From Hymenobacter setariae (GTDB lineage Bacteria > Bacteroidota > Bacteroidia > Cytophagales > Hymenobacteraceae), in contig NZ_VMRJ01000002.1 in assembly GCF_007713685.1 (NCBI RefSeq), positions 744,001 to 808,000 of the forward strand: a DNA stretch of 64,000 bases. Direction: 5' to 3'. Positions 1-8,727 of the stretch are shown here, one piece after another. Each line of letters starts with the position of its first letter. The stretch's first letter is position 1. The notes under the pieces are model-generated. The model did no database searches, was not told the DNA's origin, and worked only from the letters and a program-made list of their open reading frames with translations. Made by a program: the position numbers and the translations under genes.

Positions 1-615
1 CAGCATCGGCGAAGTCTTAAGCAAGATGCGCGGCGCGTGGCGTAGTAACAGCGGCATCAGCTTAGGTACATCGGGCTCGCAATCGGCTAAACGAAAGGTT
101 TTTCCGCCGCGCTGGTCGCGCCGGGCGGGGTCGAGGTAAAGCCAATCGAAAGTCTTACTGCCGCCCTTAAGGAAAGAAACCGCATCGGCCGCATGCACGG
201 TGACATTCGAAATCTGAAGCTGGGCAAAGTTGTACGCTACTACTTGTGCTAGGCGAGGGTCACGCTCCACATAGTCTACTTGGTCGACTACTGCTGCGAA
301 GTGAGCAGAGTCGGCCCCGAAGCCACCTGTGAGGTCGGCCAAGCGCGAAGCACCACCTACAATGGCGGCCTTAAAAACCGCCGTGCGCTCAGAAGAAGCT
401 TGTTCGACTGACAAGGCAGGCGGAAATATCAGGTCTTGGTTGTCGGCCCATGCAGGCAGTTTTACGCGTGCCTTTTGGCGAGCCTGAATCTGGCGCACCA
501 ATTCGGGCACTGGCAAGTGAGGGTGACGGCGCGCCTGCAAAGCCAGGTGAGCGGGGTCGTCATGCAGGTGGGCGGCCACATAGCGCCGGGCCGCCTCAGG
601 TAAAGGAAACTCCAT
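1..615 (-). CDS. PG_1098-type class I SAM-dependent methyltransferase (3' part cut by window edge)
   Basis: The 205 N-terminal residues are present; the C-terminus lies beyond base 1. ATG at 615-613 begins MEFPLPEAARRY. A helical N-terminal part leads into a Rossmann methyltransferase fold: the SAM-binding motif DLTGGFGADS, an acidic strand end in YVERDPR, and the catalytic-loop motif YLDPARRD followed by LLKTSPML. This order is typical of the family with a ferredoxin-like/THUMP-like domain, probably an RNA methyltransferase, but the substrate is unknown. It lies 48 bp downstream of the next leftward gene and is probably cotranscribed with it. Confidence 0.75.
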   Translation of the reverse strand, partial: MEFPLPEAARRYVAAHLHDDPAHLALQARRHPHLPVPELVRQIQARQKARVKLPAWADNQDLIFPPALSVEQASSERTAVFKAAIVGGASRLADLTGGFGADSAHFAAVVDQVDYVERDPRLAQVVAYNFAQLQISNVTVHAADAVSFLKGGSKTFDWLYLDPARRDQRGGKTFRLADCEPDVPKLMPLLLRHAPRILLKTSPML

Positions 616-663
616 TGTACTTGCCTTAACGCAAAAACTGGGAGACTGGTGCACTCCCTAGGG

Positions 664-1293
664 CTACAACTGCCACCGCAGCGCCAGCACAGGGGTGCCC
701 TGCGCGGTGGGTGCCACACCTAGGCCAGTGGGCCGCAGACGAGGCCAGATGGCCCCACGCCGCCCGGCAGGTAGGTCACTATTGTAGTTATCTACTGCTT
801 GCTTAAAGTACTCATTGGTGTGGCGGTTGATAAATAGCGTGGCTACTAGGCTCACCACGGCTGCGCCGGCTGCCACTTGCTGCGTAGTGGTAAAGTACTG
901 GGCTTCATCTTCTCTAAAAACCTGCGAAGCGTATAAGATAACAGAACCTACTAACAATCCCTTATCAACGAGGTACAGCGTTTTCTGGCGGCGATAGTTA
1001 TTCAGCTCTGCTACGGCTGTGGGGCTGCTGCTGATATAAGGGCGCAGCTTTTGCCCAAAAAAGCCTGCGCTTTGGTAATTGTCTTCACCAGTCTTGCCGG
1101 GCGGCAAAAAGAAAAAGCGTGATTGGGCGCCGTACCTACCTCGTTCTAGGTCTTCGGGGTCAAGCCGAATAGTGGCTGGAGCAGCCTGCTGCGCCTGTGC
1201 AACTCGAGCACCTAGGATATTGACAATAAGTGCCAGCACTACTAGTGTGAGCCAATGAGTTGCGCGCTTGCCTAAAAGAGTTCTTGCCTTCAT
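664..1293 (-). CDS. Secreted or membrane-associated hypothetical protein
   Basis: This 209-residue protein belongs to no family I recognise. It has an N-terminal hydrophobic signal-like stretch (about residues 10-33, ending near AQAQQ) and two later hydrophobic segments (LYLVDKGLLVGSVILYAS and AAGAAVVSLVATLFI), so it may be anchored in a membrane. ATG at 1293 is chosen over an upstream TTG at 1302 because a promoter -7 element occupies 1300-1307, so the TTG would lie at or upstream of the transcription start. It is divergent from ahcY. Confidence 0.6.
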   Translation of the reverse strand: MKARTLLGKRATHWLTLVVLALIVNILGARVAQAQQAAPATIRLDPEDLERGRYGAQSRFFFLPPGKTGEDNYQSAGFFGQKLRPYISSSPTAVAELNNYRRQKTLYLVDKGLLVGSVILYASQVFREDEAQYFTTTQQVAAGAAVVSLVATLFINRHTNEYFKQAVDNYNSDLPAGRRGAIWPRLRPTGLGVAPTAQGTPVLALRWQL

Positions 1294-1299
1294 AACGTA

Positions 1300-1329
1300 C
1301 AAAGATAAGGCCGGCGTTCTGCCAACAAA
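1300..1329 (-). promoter_or_regulatory. Bacteroidota-type promoter for the 1293 gene
   Basis: On the minus strand TTTG (1329-1326) is followed after 18 bp by TATCTTTG (1307-1300). The ATG lies only 6 bases past the -7 element, so the mRNA would have almost no leader. It is back-to-back with the ahcY promoter. Confidence 0.6.
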
Positions 1330-1333
1330 GCGC

Positions 1334-1341
1334 TATCTTTG
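1334..1341 (+). promoter_or_regulatory. -7 element of the ahcY promoter
   Basis: TATCTTTG matches TAnnTTTG exactly, 36 bases before the ahcY ATG. No clear -33 TTG is visible. The divergent -7 element for the neighbouring gene lies 26 bp away, so the two promoters overlap and may compete. Confidence 0.6.
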
Positions 1342-1377
1342 TGGTTAGAACGCTATAACTCTAAATTGCCTAGCATC

Positions 1378-2697
1378 ATGGTGGAAACTAAGTCCACGAC
1401 GTACGTCCCCTACAAAGTAAAAGACATGAGCCTAGCGGAGTGGGGCCGCAAGGAAATTCGTCTGGCCGAAGCTGAAATGCCCGGTCTGATGTCGCTGCGC
1501 ACCGAGTTTGGCCCTAGCAAGCCGCTGAAAGGTGCTCGCATCGCCGGTTGCTTGCACATGACCATTCAAACGGCTGTACTCATTGAAACCCTCATTGAGC
1601 TGGGCGCCGATGTTACGTGGTCGTCGTGCAATATCTTCTCGACTCAAGACCACGCTGCTGCTGCCATTGCGGCGGCTGGCATTCCGGTATATGCCTGGAA
1701 GGGCATGAACGAGGAGGAGTTTAATTGGTGCATCGAGCAGACGCTTTTCTTCGGAGAGGAGCGCCAGCCGTTGAACATGATTCTGGACGACGGTGGTGAC
1801 CTCACCAACATGGTGCTTGACCAGTTCCCTGAGCTGGCTGGCGGCATCAAAGGGGTGTCGGAAGAAACTACGACTGGTGTGCTGCGCCTCATCGAGCGCG
1901 TGAAAGTGGGCACTTTGCCCTTCCCGGCATTCAACATCAACGACTCGGTAACGAAGTCGAAGTTTGACAACAAGTATGGCTGCAAAGAGTCGGCAGTAGA
2001 CGCTATTCGCCGCGCTACCGACGTGATGATGGCCGGCAAAGTAGCCGTAGTAGCTGGCTACGGTGACGTAGGAAAAGGCACTGCTGCTTCGCTGCGTGGC
2101 GCCGGTGCTCGCGTTATCGTAACCGAAATCGACCCCATCTGCGCGCTACAAGCTGCAATGGATAGCTACGAGGTGAAGAAGATGGAGAACGCCATCCCGC
2201 GCGCCGACATCGTTATCACCACTACTGGTAACTGCGACATCATCCGTGAGGAGCATTTCCGCGCCCTTAAGGACAAGGCTATCGTCTGCAATATCGGCCA
2301 CTTCGACGATGAAATCGACATGGCTTGGCTCAACAAAAACTACGGTCACACTAAGGACACAGTGAAGCCGCAAGTTGACCTCTACAACATCGATGGCAAA
2401 GAGATTATCATCTTGGCTGAAGGCCGTTTGGTGAACCTAGGCTGCGCTACTGGCCACCCGTCGTTCGTAATGTCAAACTCGTTCACTAACCAAACGCTGG
2501 CGCAGCTGGAGCTGTGGGCACACGCCGACAAGTACGAAAATCAAGTGTACACGCTGCCCAAGCACCTCGATGAGAAAGTAGCTCGCTTGCACCTCGCTAA
2601 AATCGGCGTAGAGCTGGATGAGCTAACCCCCAAGCAAGCTGATTATATCAAGGTGCCAGTAGAGGGTCCGTTCAAGTCGGACTTGTACCGCTACTAA
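1378..2697 (+). CDS. ahcY: Adenosylhomocysteinase
   Basis: The 439-residue enzyme hydrolyses S-adenosylhomocysteine to adenosine and homocysteine, clearing the product of methyltransferases in the cytoplasmic methyl cycle. The sequence runs colinear with the family: an N-terminal catalytic domain with [14 protein letters not shown] and EETTTGV, the NAD-binding loop GYGDVGKG at residues 227-234, and the conserved C-terminal tail ending YRY. A longer reading begins upstream at 1339, but that position lies inside the promoter -7 element, so ATG 1378 (MVETKSTTY) is preferred. It is apparently monocistronic, with a terminator directly downstream. Confidence 0.97.
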   Translation: MVETKSTTYVPYKVKDMSLAEWGRKEIRLAEAEMPGLMSLRTEFGPSKPLKGARIAGCLHMTIQTAVLIETLIELGADVTWSSCNIFSTQDHAAAAIAAAGIPVYAWKGMNEEEFNWCIEQTLFFGEERQPLNMILDDGGDLTNMVLDQFPELAGGIKGVSEETTTGVLRLIERVKVGTLPFPAFNINDSVTKSKFDNKYGCKESAVDAIRRATDVMMAGKVAVVAGYGDVGKGTAASLRGAGARVIVTEIDPICALQAAMDSYEVKKMENAIPRADIVITTTGNCDIIREEHFRALKDKAIVCNIGHFDDEIDMAWLNKNYGHTKDTVKPQVDLYNIDGKEIIILAEGRLVNLGCATGHPSFVMSNSFTNQTLAQLELWAHADKYENQVYTLPKHLDEKVARLHLAKIGVELDELTPKQADYIKVPVEGPFKSDLYRY

Positions 2698-2743
2698 GTC
2701 TGAATGATAGATTCGTAGAAGTTTGTAGACGATTCTAAAAATG

Positions 2744-2773
2744 AAAAGGCCGCTCATTGAGCGGCCTTTTTTA
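2744..2773. terminator. Bidirectional terminator between ahcY and the LLM oxidoreductase
   Basis: AAAAGGCCGCTCA (2744-2756) pairs with 2758-2770, with A tracts on the left and T tracts on the right. It lies between two convergent genes and can serve both strands. Confidence 0.85.
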
Positions 2774-2810
2774 TTACTAAGTGTTCGTTCCTATCAAATT
2801 AATTAGCGTC

Positions 2811-3866
2811 TCAGACAGCTACGTGAGAGCTTGTGCTGGCCAGTGCGGCTCGTACAGCTGGTGCCACCTCGCGGCCAAATAACTCTACTGAGCGCATAAC
2901 GCTGGCATGCGGAATACCCTCGACGACTAATTGGGCTAAAAAGCGCGTGTTGTTAAACAGCTCCTTTTGATAAAGTAGCTTGTCGATGAGTTGTGGTACG
3001 CTGCCTACAAAGAGCGGACCTTCGGGCCCGCACAAATAGTCGAACTGCTGGCGCGACATGGGACGCCAGCCGCGTTCGCGCCCAATACGGTTCATAAGCT
3101 GCGAGTAGGGCGGAAAGAACTCATCGGCGGCTTGCTTGGCCGTTTCGGCCACATGAAAGTGACAGTTGATGGCAATCTGTTGATTGGCTTCCTCATGTCC
3201 GGCCTCGCGGTAGGCCTGGCGGTAGAGGTCGGTAAAAGCTACGTACTGCGCCGGCGCGCCACCTAGGATGGCAATAGTGAGTGGCAAGCCAAGGTGCCCG
3301 GCCCGCGCTACTGAGGCTGGCGTGCCGCCTACCCCAATCCATACGGGCAGTTGGGGCTGCACTGGGCGCGGGTACACGCCCTTGGCTGCGATGGCGGCTC
3401 GGTGCTGGCCCTGCCAGCTTATAATTTCCTGTTTATTGATTTCCAACAGCAACTGTAGTTTCTCTATAAACAGAGAATCATAGTCTTTCAGGTCATAGCC
3501 AAATAGCGGAAACGATTCAACAAATGAACCACGCCCAGCTAGAATCTCAGCACGGCCACCCGAAATCAAGTCCACGGTGGCAAAATTTTGAAAGGTGCGC
3601 ACCGGGTCAACAGAGCTAAGCACTGTGACTGCGCTCGACAGACGAATACGCTTGGTTTGGGCCGCCACGGCAGCCAGGATAACCTCGGGGGCTGAGATGA
3701 TAAAGTCGGGCCGGTGGTGTTCCCCTAGGGCCAATACATCTAGGCCTACTTCATCGGCTAGGCGGCCCATCGCCAGTAGCTCTTGCATGCGTTGTGCCGC
3801 CACTTGGTCGCCCCCGGCTACGTGGGCGGGTGCTACCTCTCCGAAGGAGCTGATGCCAAATTCCAT
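2811..3866 (-). CDS. LLM-class flavin-dependent oxidoreductase (luciferase-like)
   Basis: The 351-residue protein has the bacterial-luciferase TIM-barrel signature: an N-terminal strand MEFGISSFGE, the stretch GLDVLALGEHHRPDF, then RIRLSSAVTVLSSVDPVRTFQNFATVDLISGGR and later LPVWIGVGGTP. Such enzymes use FMNH2 or F420 to oxidise small organic substrates; the substrate here cannot be read from sequence. ATG at 3866 fits the expected N-terminus. It stands alone, convergent with ahcY and divergent from the next gene across a 169-bp gap in which I see no clear promoter. Confidence 0.85.
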   Translation of the reverse strand: MEFGISSFGEVAPAHVAGGDQVAAQRMQELLAMGRLADEVGLDVLALGEHHRPDFIISAPEVILAAVAAQTKRIRLSSAVTVLSSVDPVRTFQNFATVDLISGGRAEILAGRGSFVESFPLFGYDLKDYDSLFIEKLQLLLEINKQEIISWQGQHRAAIAAKGVYPRPVQPQLPVWIGVGGTPASVARAGHLGLPLTIAILGGAPAQYVAFTDLYRQAYREAGHEEANQQIAINCHFHVAETAKQAADEFFPPYSQLMNRIGRERGWRPMSRQQFDYLCGPEGPLFVGSVPQLIDKLLYQKELFNNTRFLAQLVVEGIPHASVMRSVELFGREVAPAVRAALASTSSHVAV

Positions 3867-4035
3867 AGATAAAAACTAAGAGACTAAGATTAGGAAACAA
3901 GCTCGGCGCGCAGCGGAATGTTTGGTCGCGCGTGACATAGCTCACAAACTGCTTAAAAAAAGTCAGTGCCTAAATCCGCTGAAATAGCCTCAGCCGTAGA
4001 TGTGACATTTAGTGAGATAAGCTGCGCTTTATGCA

Positions 4036-4476
4036 ATGATAATTACTAGTACTATAAGACGTTTGGCGATGCGATTAGGCTTAGGTGGCCTAATGGCACT
4101 ATTGCTGTGGGCCAACTGGCAAGAACCCAATTTGCACGACTACTCAGCTCCCATCAGTGTGGGCGCGTTGCGCGTGGCTGGTTCGCTGCCTGCTACTGAG
4201 GCCGCTAAGCTACATACCCAGCTAATACAAATGCCCGGCATCACGGCCTGTACCGTGCAGGCGGGCGCACACGCCGTCGCCTATACCTACCGCCCCGATG
4301 AAATAACGCCTGCGCAGGTGCAGCAGCAGTTAGCACCGGCTTTTCGGGTGCAGACATATGAGGCACCGGCCGCACCTGTAATGGGCCCACAGTGCCCAGT
4401 GCCACAGGGCTACATCATGGCGCTAGAGAAACTGCGCTTTGCACTCAACCTACGCCGACTATTTATAGCTGTCTAA
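4036..4476 (+). CDS. Membrane-anchored protein with HMA-like ferredoxin fold
   Basis: The 146-residue protein has an N-terminal hydrophobic segment (about residues 10-26) and a middle part (ISVGALRVAGSLP to QVQQQLAPAF) whose strand-helix-strand pattern resembles heavy-metal-associated domains. The usual CxxC metal pair is absent: the corresponding place reads MPGITACTVQ with a single Cys, and another Cys lies in GPQCPVP. It may be a non-metal HMA fold or a redox partner. It lies 77 bp before the globin-lipoprotein start codon on the same strand and is probably cotranscribed. Confidence 0.5.
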   Translation: MIITSTIRRLAMRLGLGGLMALLLWANWQEPNLHDYSAPISVGALRVAGSLPATEAAKLHTQLIQMPGITACTVQAGAHAVAYTYRPDEITPAQVQQQLAPAFRVQTYEAPAAPVMGPQCPVPQGYIMALEKLRFALNLRRLFIAV

Positions 4477-4553
4477 ATACCTAGTGTAACTGCCTAGGTA
4501 GCTCATTGCCCAATCTGCACTACCATTCTCATCACCTTTTTTCTTTCATATTT

Positions 4554-5048
4554 ATGCTTACCTCTACTCGTAAGTTTTCGCTGGCACTACTGCTGGCTAC
4601 GTCGTTGTTAGGCACCCTAGGGGCTTGTAAAAAAAATGCGGAGGCGCCAGTAGCTGCTACTTCGCTCTACGAGCGGCTTGGTGGCCTGCCTGCTGTTACG
4701 GCCGTGGTTGACCAGTTTATTGCCAACGTGGTGGCCGAAACAATGACGTCAAACTCGAAGCTCAAGCGCACATTTGACCCACTAGTGCAGTCGGGTAATT
4801 CGTACCGAGTGGCCTCGTTGCGCAATCATCTTATTGACCAGATAGGGCAGGCTACCGGTGGCCCGCTGGTTTACAAAGGTCTGTCGATGCCTGCGGCCCA
4901 CAAAGGCATGAATATCAGTGAAGTAGAATTTAATGCGCTGGTGGCTGAGTTAGGTAAAGCCATGACGAGCAAAGGGGTGCCTGCCAACCAGCAGACGGAG
5001 GTTGTCAATATCCTAGCTCCGCTGAAATCAAGTATCGTAGCACAGTAA
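4554..5048 (+). CDS. Truncated-hemoglobin (group 1) lipoprotein
   Basis: The 164-residue protein starts with a lipoprotein signal peptide with lipobox L-G-A-C (Cys25), followed by a globin domain that opens SLYERLGGLPAVTAVVDQF, the hallmark of 2-over-2 truncated hemoglobins. A candidate proximal heme ligand is His116 in PAAHKGMN. It probably binds heme and O2 or NO at the periplasmic face of a membrane. ATG 4554 is chosen over a TTG at 4506 because it puts the signal peptide at the true N-terminus. The terminator at 5056-5135 follows 8 bases after the stop. Confidence 0.8.
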   Translation: MLTSTRKFSLALLLATSLLGTLGACKKNAEAPVAATSLYERLGGLPAVTAVVDQFIANVVAETMTSNSKLKRTFDPLVQSGNSYRVASLRNHLIDQIGQATGGPLVYKGLSMPAAHKGMNISEVEFNALVAELGKAMTSKGVPANQQTEVVNILAPLKSSIVAQ

Positions 5049-5055
5049 AGCAAAG

Positions 5056-5135
5056 AAGCTCCAGCCTACTTACAAAAAGCCCCGCTTCTGCTCACCTAAG
5101 CAGAAGCGAGGCTTTTTGTAAGTAGGCTGGAGCTT
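5056..5135. terminator. Long inverted-repeat bidirectional terminator
   Basis: Arms 5056-5092 and 5099-5135 (37 bp each, one mismatch, loop CACCTA) contain internal AAAAAGCC and GGCTTTTT tracts. The right arm overlaps the stop codon of the leftward SDR gene by two bases. The stem is much longer than a usual terminator. Confidence 0.8.
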
Positions 5136-6003
5136 AGTCGAGAAACTGCGTCCTTGTTAATTGTTCACTTAGCTCCCAAAGTCTGCGGTTATTAGCCGGA
5201 GTGTTGAAGCTGCTTTTAACGGGTTCAGGTTTTTTCTTGCTAAAAAAACCGCCGCTGATTGTGCCCACCTTAGCATCAGTAGCTAGGAAAATGCTGGTTT
5301 GAGCGCCTTTTTCGGGGGAAATCATGAATGGGCGCGCTAGGCTAAGCGCCGCCCCAACAATGCCACCGGTTTGCTGCCCGTAGCCAGTTGCTACTGCTCC
5401 AGGATGTAGGCAGTTGGTTGTGATGTTGGTGATGCCGTGGGCACGCAAGCGCTGGGCTAGCTCCTGCGTGAACATAATATTCCAAAGCTTGGTATTACCG
5501 TATTCCCATACAGGGCTATAGTTTTGTTCCGATTGTAAATCGTCGAGCGTGGGCTTTGAGAAACGGTAAGCCATCGACGCCACATTGACGATACGAGCAG
5601 CGAGACTCTTCTGCAAAAGGTCTAAAAGTAAACTTGTGAGCAAAAAGGGCCCTAGGTGGTTAGTGGCCAGCGTCATCTCGTAGCCATCGGCCGAGAGCTC
5701 GCGTTCAGCTCCGAACATCAGGCCGGCGTTATTTATCAGTACATCGAGACGTGGATACTTGGCATGGATTTCTGCAGCTATATCCCGTACCTGTTGTAGC
5801 ACCGAGAGGTCCGCCAGCACAGTATCGACTCGCTCATTGCCGGTAGCAGCTATAATAGCTTGCTGTGTGCGTTGCGCTTTTTGCGCATTGCGCGCTAAAA
5901 TGATAATGTGGGCGCCTTGCTGGGCCAGCTCACGGGCTGTAACCTCGCCAATGCCAGAAGTGGCACCCGTCACGAGGATGATTTTGTCTTGTAAGTCAGG
6001 CAT
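5134..6003 (-). CDS. SDR-family oxidoreductase
   Basis: The 289-residue classical short-chain dehydrogenase/reductase has the cofactor loop TGATSGIG (12-19), NNAG (91-94), catalytic Ser143 in VASMAY and the YxxxK pair Tyr168/Lys172. The first half resembles retinol-dehydrogenase/WWOX-like SDRs. ARN after the second strand suggests NADP(H) preference. The substrate is unknown. It is convergent with the globin lipoprotein; upstream is another leftward gene 69 bp away. Confidence 0.85.
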   Translation of the reverse strand: MPDLQDKIILVTGATSGIGEVTARELAQQGAHIIILARNAQKAQRTQQAIIAATGNERVDTVLADLSVLQQVRDIAAEIHAKYPRLDVLINNAGLMFGAERELSADGYEMTLATNHLGPFLLTSLLLDLLQKSLAARIVNVASMAYRFSKPTLDDLQSEQNYSPVWEYGNTKLWNIMFTQELAQRLRAHGITNITTNCLHPGAVATGYGQQTGGIVGAALSLARPFMISPEKGAQTSIFLATDAKVGTISGGFFSKKKPEPVKSSFNTPANNRRLWELSEQLTRTQFLD

Positions 6004-6072
6004 AAAACAGAGGAATTAAGCGTGGTTATACGTGCGCTCAATAGCACTCGACGGAAATGCGGCATGCTTATT

Positions 6073-6864
6073 TTACCGTGACTTGGTTGGTGACCGTTGT
6101 TGCTGGCGCTTGGGCTTAGGCAGTGCTGCTAAATATTGCTTAACATACCGGTTTTTGGGAAAGAAGTGTAGCGTGCGCTGCCCAAAGTAGCGGCATAACT
6201 TTGAGTTGTGTAGATTAGCAAAGCACTCAGTCTGGTATTGTAAAATCTGTTCGCGTAATAGAGCATTTTGGGCCGCCGCATTAGGCATTGTTTGTAAAGC
6301 TGCCGCAGCGCGCGATAGGTTATAAGATGCTGCTTCCCATTGCTGTGCATCGAGTTGCAGCGTAGCCAGCTTGAAATAAGCCTCTAGAAAAGGTAGATAT
6401 ACTGTGACCGTATACGCATTCTCGCGACCATACATATCGAGTAGCGCAATAAGCCGGTGATATACTGGGTAACTCTGTTCTCTAGTGTCATTATCCCGAT
6501 ACAAAGCGCGGGCGTAACAGTAAAGCACAGTGGGGTCAGCTGGCTCTAGTTTAGCTACTTCGGCCACAGCCGCTATGGCATCGGCCAGCCGCCCGTCACT
6601 ATAGGCGCGTTCCGACTCCGCCACTTCGATGGGATGCGGTGTGGCCACTAATGAAGGCGGCTGCTGGCTGGGCGGTGGCACGCTTACAGGTCTTCCTGCT
6701 AAGTCTGTGCCGGCAAAATCAGTATCTTTTAGCGGCTTGTCGTCACCTACATAGTGAAAGTTGTGCTTGGCAGCTGGAAAAGCAGTGTCGTCTTTGGCTT
6801 GGTATGATTGCGCACTGCAAAGCATAGGTAGCGCCAGTGTTAGCAAGAGTAGCCTTGTTTTCAT
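6073..6864 (-). CDS. Secreted TPR-like hypothetical protein
   Basis: The 263-residue protein has a signal peptide (MKTRLLLLTLALPMLCSAQ), a proline-rich linker (about 60-75) and an alpha-helical region from about residue 80 onward with Ala, Tyr and Leu spacing like tetratricopeptide repeats (SERAYSDGRLADAIAAVAEV; YCYARALYRDN). The C-terminus is basic. No named family is recognised. It is divergent from the glycosyltransferase pair to its right. Confidence 0.55.
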   Translation of the reverse strand: MKTRLLLLTLALPMLCSAQSYQAKDDTAFPAAKHNFHYVGDDKPLKDTDFAGTDLAGRPVSVPPPSQQPPSLVATPHPIEVAESERAYSDGRLADAIAAVAEVAKLEPADPTVLYCYARALYRDNDTREQSYPVYHRLIALLDMYGRENAYTVTVYLPFLEAYFKLATLQLDAQQWEAASYNLSRAAAALQTMPNAAAQNALLREQILQYQTECFANLHNSKLCRYFGQRTLHFFPKNRYVKQYLAALPKPKRQQQRSPTKSR

Positions 6865-6906
6865 ACCGGAATATATCGTGTGTAGCTCGCTCTAGCAGGA
6901 GCTGCC

Positions 6907-6914
6907 TAGCTTTG
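6907..6914 (+). promoter_or_regulatory. -7 element before the GT2 gene
   Basis: TAGCTTTG lies 8 bases before the ATG at 6923, implying a transcript with little or no 5' leader. No -33 TTG is evident. Confidence 0.5.
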
Positions 6915-6922
6915 CGGCTGCT

Positions 6923-7690
6923 ATGCTTGCGCTCTCCGTCGTCATCATCACCTTCAATGAGGAAGCTAATATTGCCCGCTGCCTAGCAGCGTTGGGCGAC
7001 ATAGCCGATGAAGTGCTGGTAGTTGATTCCTTCTCTACCGATGCCACCGTCGACATCTGCCGGCAGCACGGGGCCCGCGTAGTGCAAAACGCGTTTGCGG
7101 GCTACGTAGAGCAAAAAAACTTTGCCACTGACCAAGCACACTTCGACCATGTGCTTCAACTCGATGCAGATGAAGTACTCACCGACGAATTGCGCCAGAG
7201 CATTCGCGAAGCCAAGCAAAACTGGCAGCATGCCGCCTATTCGCTGGCTCGCCTCACCAACTACTGCGGCAACTGGGTGCGCAACGGCGGCTGGTACCCC
7301 GACCGCAAGCTGCGCCTCTACGACCGGCGCCTAGGTCGGTGGGAGGGCTTGCTACTGCACGAACACTATGAAGTGCGGCTTGGCCAGAGCACTGGCCAGC
7401 TACACGGCGATGCGCTACATTATTCCTATCACTCTATTGCGCAGCACGTCAGCCAACTTAATAAGTTCACCAGCATCACAGCGCAGGAATTGGCGCTGCG
7501 GGGTAAAACCCGCGTTACGTGGTTTCACTTGGTACTGAAGCCACTTTGGAAGTTTGTGCATGGCTATGTATTCCGGCTGGGCTTTCTAGATGGTTTTGCG
7601 GGGCTGAGCATTGCCGTTATCTCTGCCCTAGGTGTGTTTTTAAAGTTTGCGAAGCTAAAAACCCGTACCCAAGACGCGCCTACGCCATGA
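6923..7690 (+). CDS. Glycosyltransferase family 2 (WaaE/KdtX-like)
   Basis: The 255-residue GT-A enzyme starts LSVVIITFNEEANIARCL, with the nucleotide-sugar acidic strand VLVVDSFSTDAT and the metal-binding DAD at residues 81-83 (QLDADEVL). The C-terminal hydrophobic helix (FLDGFAGLSIAVISALGVFL) suggests inner-membrane association. The closest-looking relatives are lipopolysaccharide-core beta-glucosyltransferases, fitting its neighbour, a heptosyltransferase-like GT9, whose ATG overlaps this stop (ATGA at 7687-7690). Together they probably add sugars to an outer-membrane glycolipid. Confidence 0.85.
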   Translation: MLALSVVIITFNEEANIARCLAALGDIADEVLVVDSFSTDATVDICRQHGARVVQNAFAGYVEQKNFATDQAHFDHVLQLDADEVLTDELRQSIREAKQNWQHAAYSLARLTNYCGNWVRNGGWYPDRKLRLYDRRLGRWEGLLLHEHYEVRLGQSTGQLHGDALHYSYHSIAQHVSQLNKFTSITAQELALRGKTRVTWFHLVLKPLWKFVHGYVFRLGFLDGFAGLSIAVISALGVFLKFAKLKTRTQDAPTP

Positions 7691-8727
7691 GCCAGACTTT
7701 TCTCGTCTCGCGTACCGATGCCATTGGCGATGTAGTGCTAACGCTCCCCGTATGTGGCATGCTTAAGCAGCTGCATCCTGGCTGCCGGGTCGTGCTCATT
7801 GGGCGCAGCTATACCGCGGCCGTAGCCGCCGCCTGCCCTTGGATTGATGATTTTGTAGAGTTACAAGCAGATGCATCAGTAGCAGCACTAGCGGCGCAGT
7901 TGCGCCCCTACGCCGCCGCGGCCATTATCCACGTTTTCCCAAATAAAATGGTGGCTAATGCTGCAAAGCAGGCACACATTCCTGTTCGCATTGGCACTCG
8001 CAATCGGCTGTTTCATTGGCTAACCTGCAACCGGCTGGTAGCCCTCAGCCGACGCCACTCGCCGCTGCACGAGGCCCAGCTCAATTTGCATTTGTTGCGG
8101 CCACTCGGCTACACACAGGTGCCGCCACTACCCACTGTGGCGGAGTTAGTGCGCTTGGTGCCTACCGCACCGTTGCCACCCCACGCCCAGCAACTGCTCG
8201 CTGCTCGGCGGCCAGAACAGCTAAATGTGGTCTTGCACCCACGTAGCCGAGGCAGCGCCCGCGAATGGGGCTTGCCTCACTTCGGTCAGTTAGCGCGCTT
8301 GCTTCATACAGCAGGGCATCGGGTTTTTGTTACCGGTACCAAAGAGGAGGGAGCTGAGTTAGCTGCTGCCGATTGGCTACAAGAGCATAAGCCCTACTTG
8401 GCCGCCGACCTCACCGGCGAATTTGCATTACCTGAATTTATTGCGTTCATTTCAGCGGCCGATGGACTGGTGGCCGGTAGCACCGGGCCGCTACACCTAG
8501 CTGCTGCGCTAGGCCGCCATGCGCTAGGGCTGTATCCACCTATTCGGCCCATGCACCCCGGGCGCTGGGGTCCCCTAGGGCCGTGGGCTGAGTACTTGGT
8601 ATTTGACCGGCCCAACTGCCAAGACTGTCGCAATCAGCCTGCCCAATGTACATGTATTAAAGCCATCGAGGCTGGGGCTGTAGCTGCTCATGTAGCTAGT
8701 TGGCAGCCGCTGCCGGTAGCTCATTAG
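7687..8727 (+). CDS. Glycosyltransferase family 9 (heptosyltransferase-like)
   Basis: The 346-residue GT-B enzyme begins FLVSRTDAIGDVVLTLP, the GT9 N-terminal signature, and has the donor-binding motif GSTGPLHLAAALG plus a Cys-rich C-terminal segment (NCQDCRNQPAQC) common in ADP-heptose:LPS heptosyltransferases. A much longer reading begins at 7519, but that part overlaps the GT2 gene in another frame, so ATG 7687, translationally coupled to the GT2 stop, is the start. The sugar and acceptor are not determined by sequence alone. Confidence 0.85.
   Translation: MSQTFLVSRTDAIGDVVLTLPVCGMLKQLHPGCRVVLIGRSYTAAVAAACPWIDDFVELQADASVAALAAQLRPYAAAAIIHVFPNKMVANAAKQAHIPVRIGTRNRLFHWLTCNRLVALSRRHSPLHEAQLNLHLLRPLGYTQVPPLPTVAELVRLVPTAPLPPHAQQLLAARRPEQLNVVLHPRSRGSAREWGLPHFGQLARLLHTAGHRVFVTGTKEEGAELAAADWLQEHKPYLAADLTGEFALPEFIAFISAADGLVAGSTGPLHLAAALGRHALGLYPPIRPMHPGRWGPLGPWAEYLVFDRPNCQDCRNQPAQCTCIKAIEAGAVAAHVASWQPLPVAH

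Noticed and set aside
462..719. 85-residue minus-strand reading frame
   Set aside because: It overlaps the methyltransferase N-terminus in another frame and has no family features.
7519..7686. N-terminal extension of the GT9 gene
   Set aside because: It overlaps GT2 coding sequence in another frame and lacks similarity to the GT9 N-terminus.
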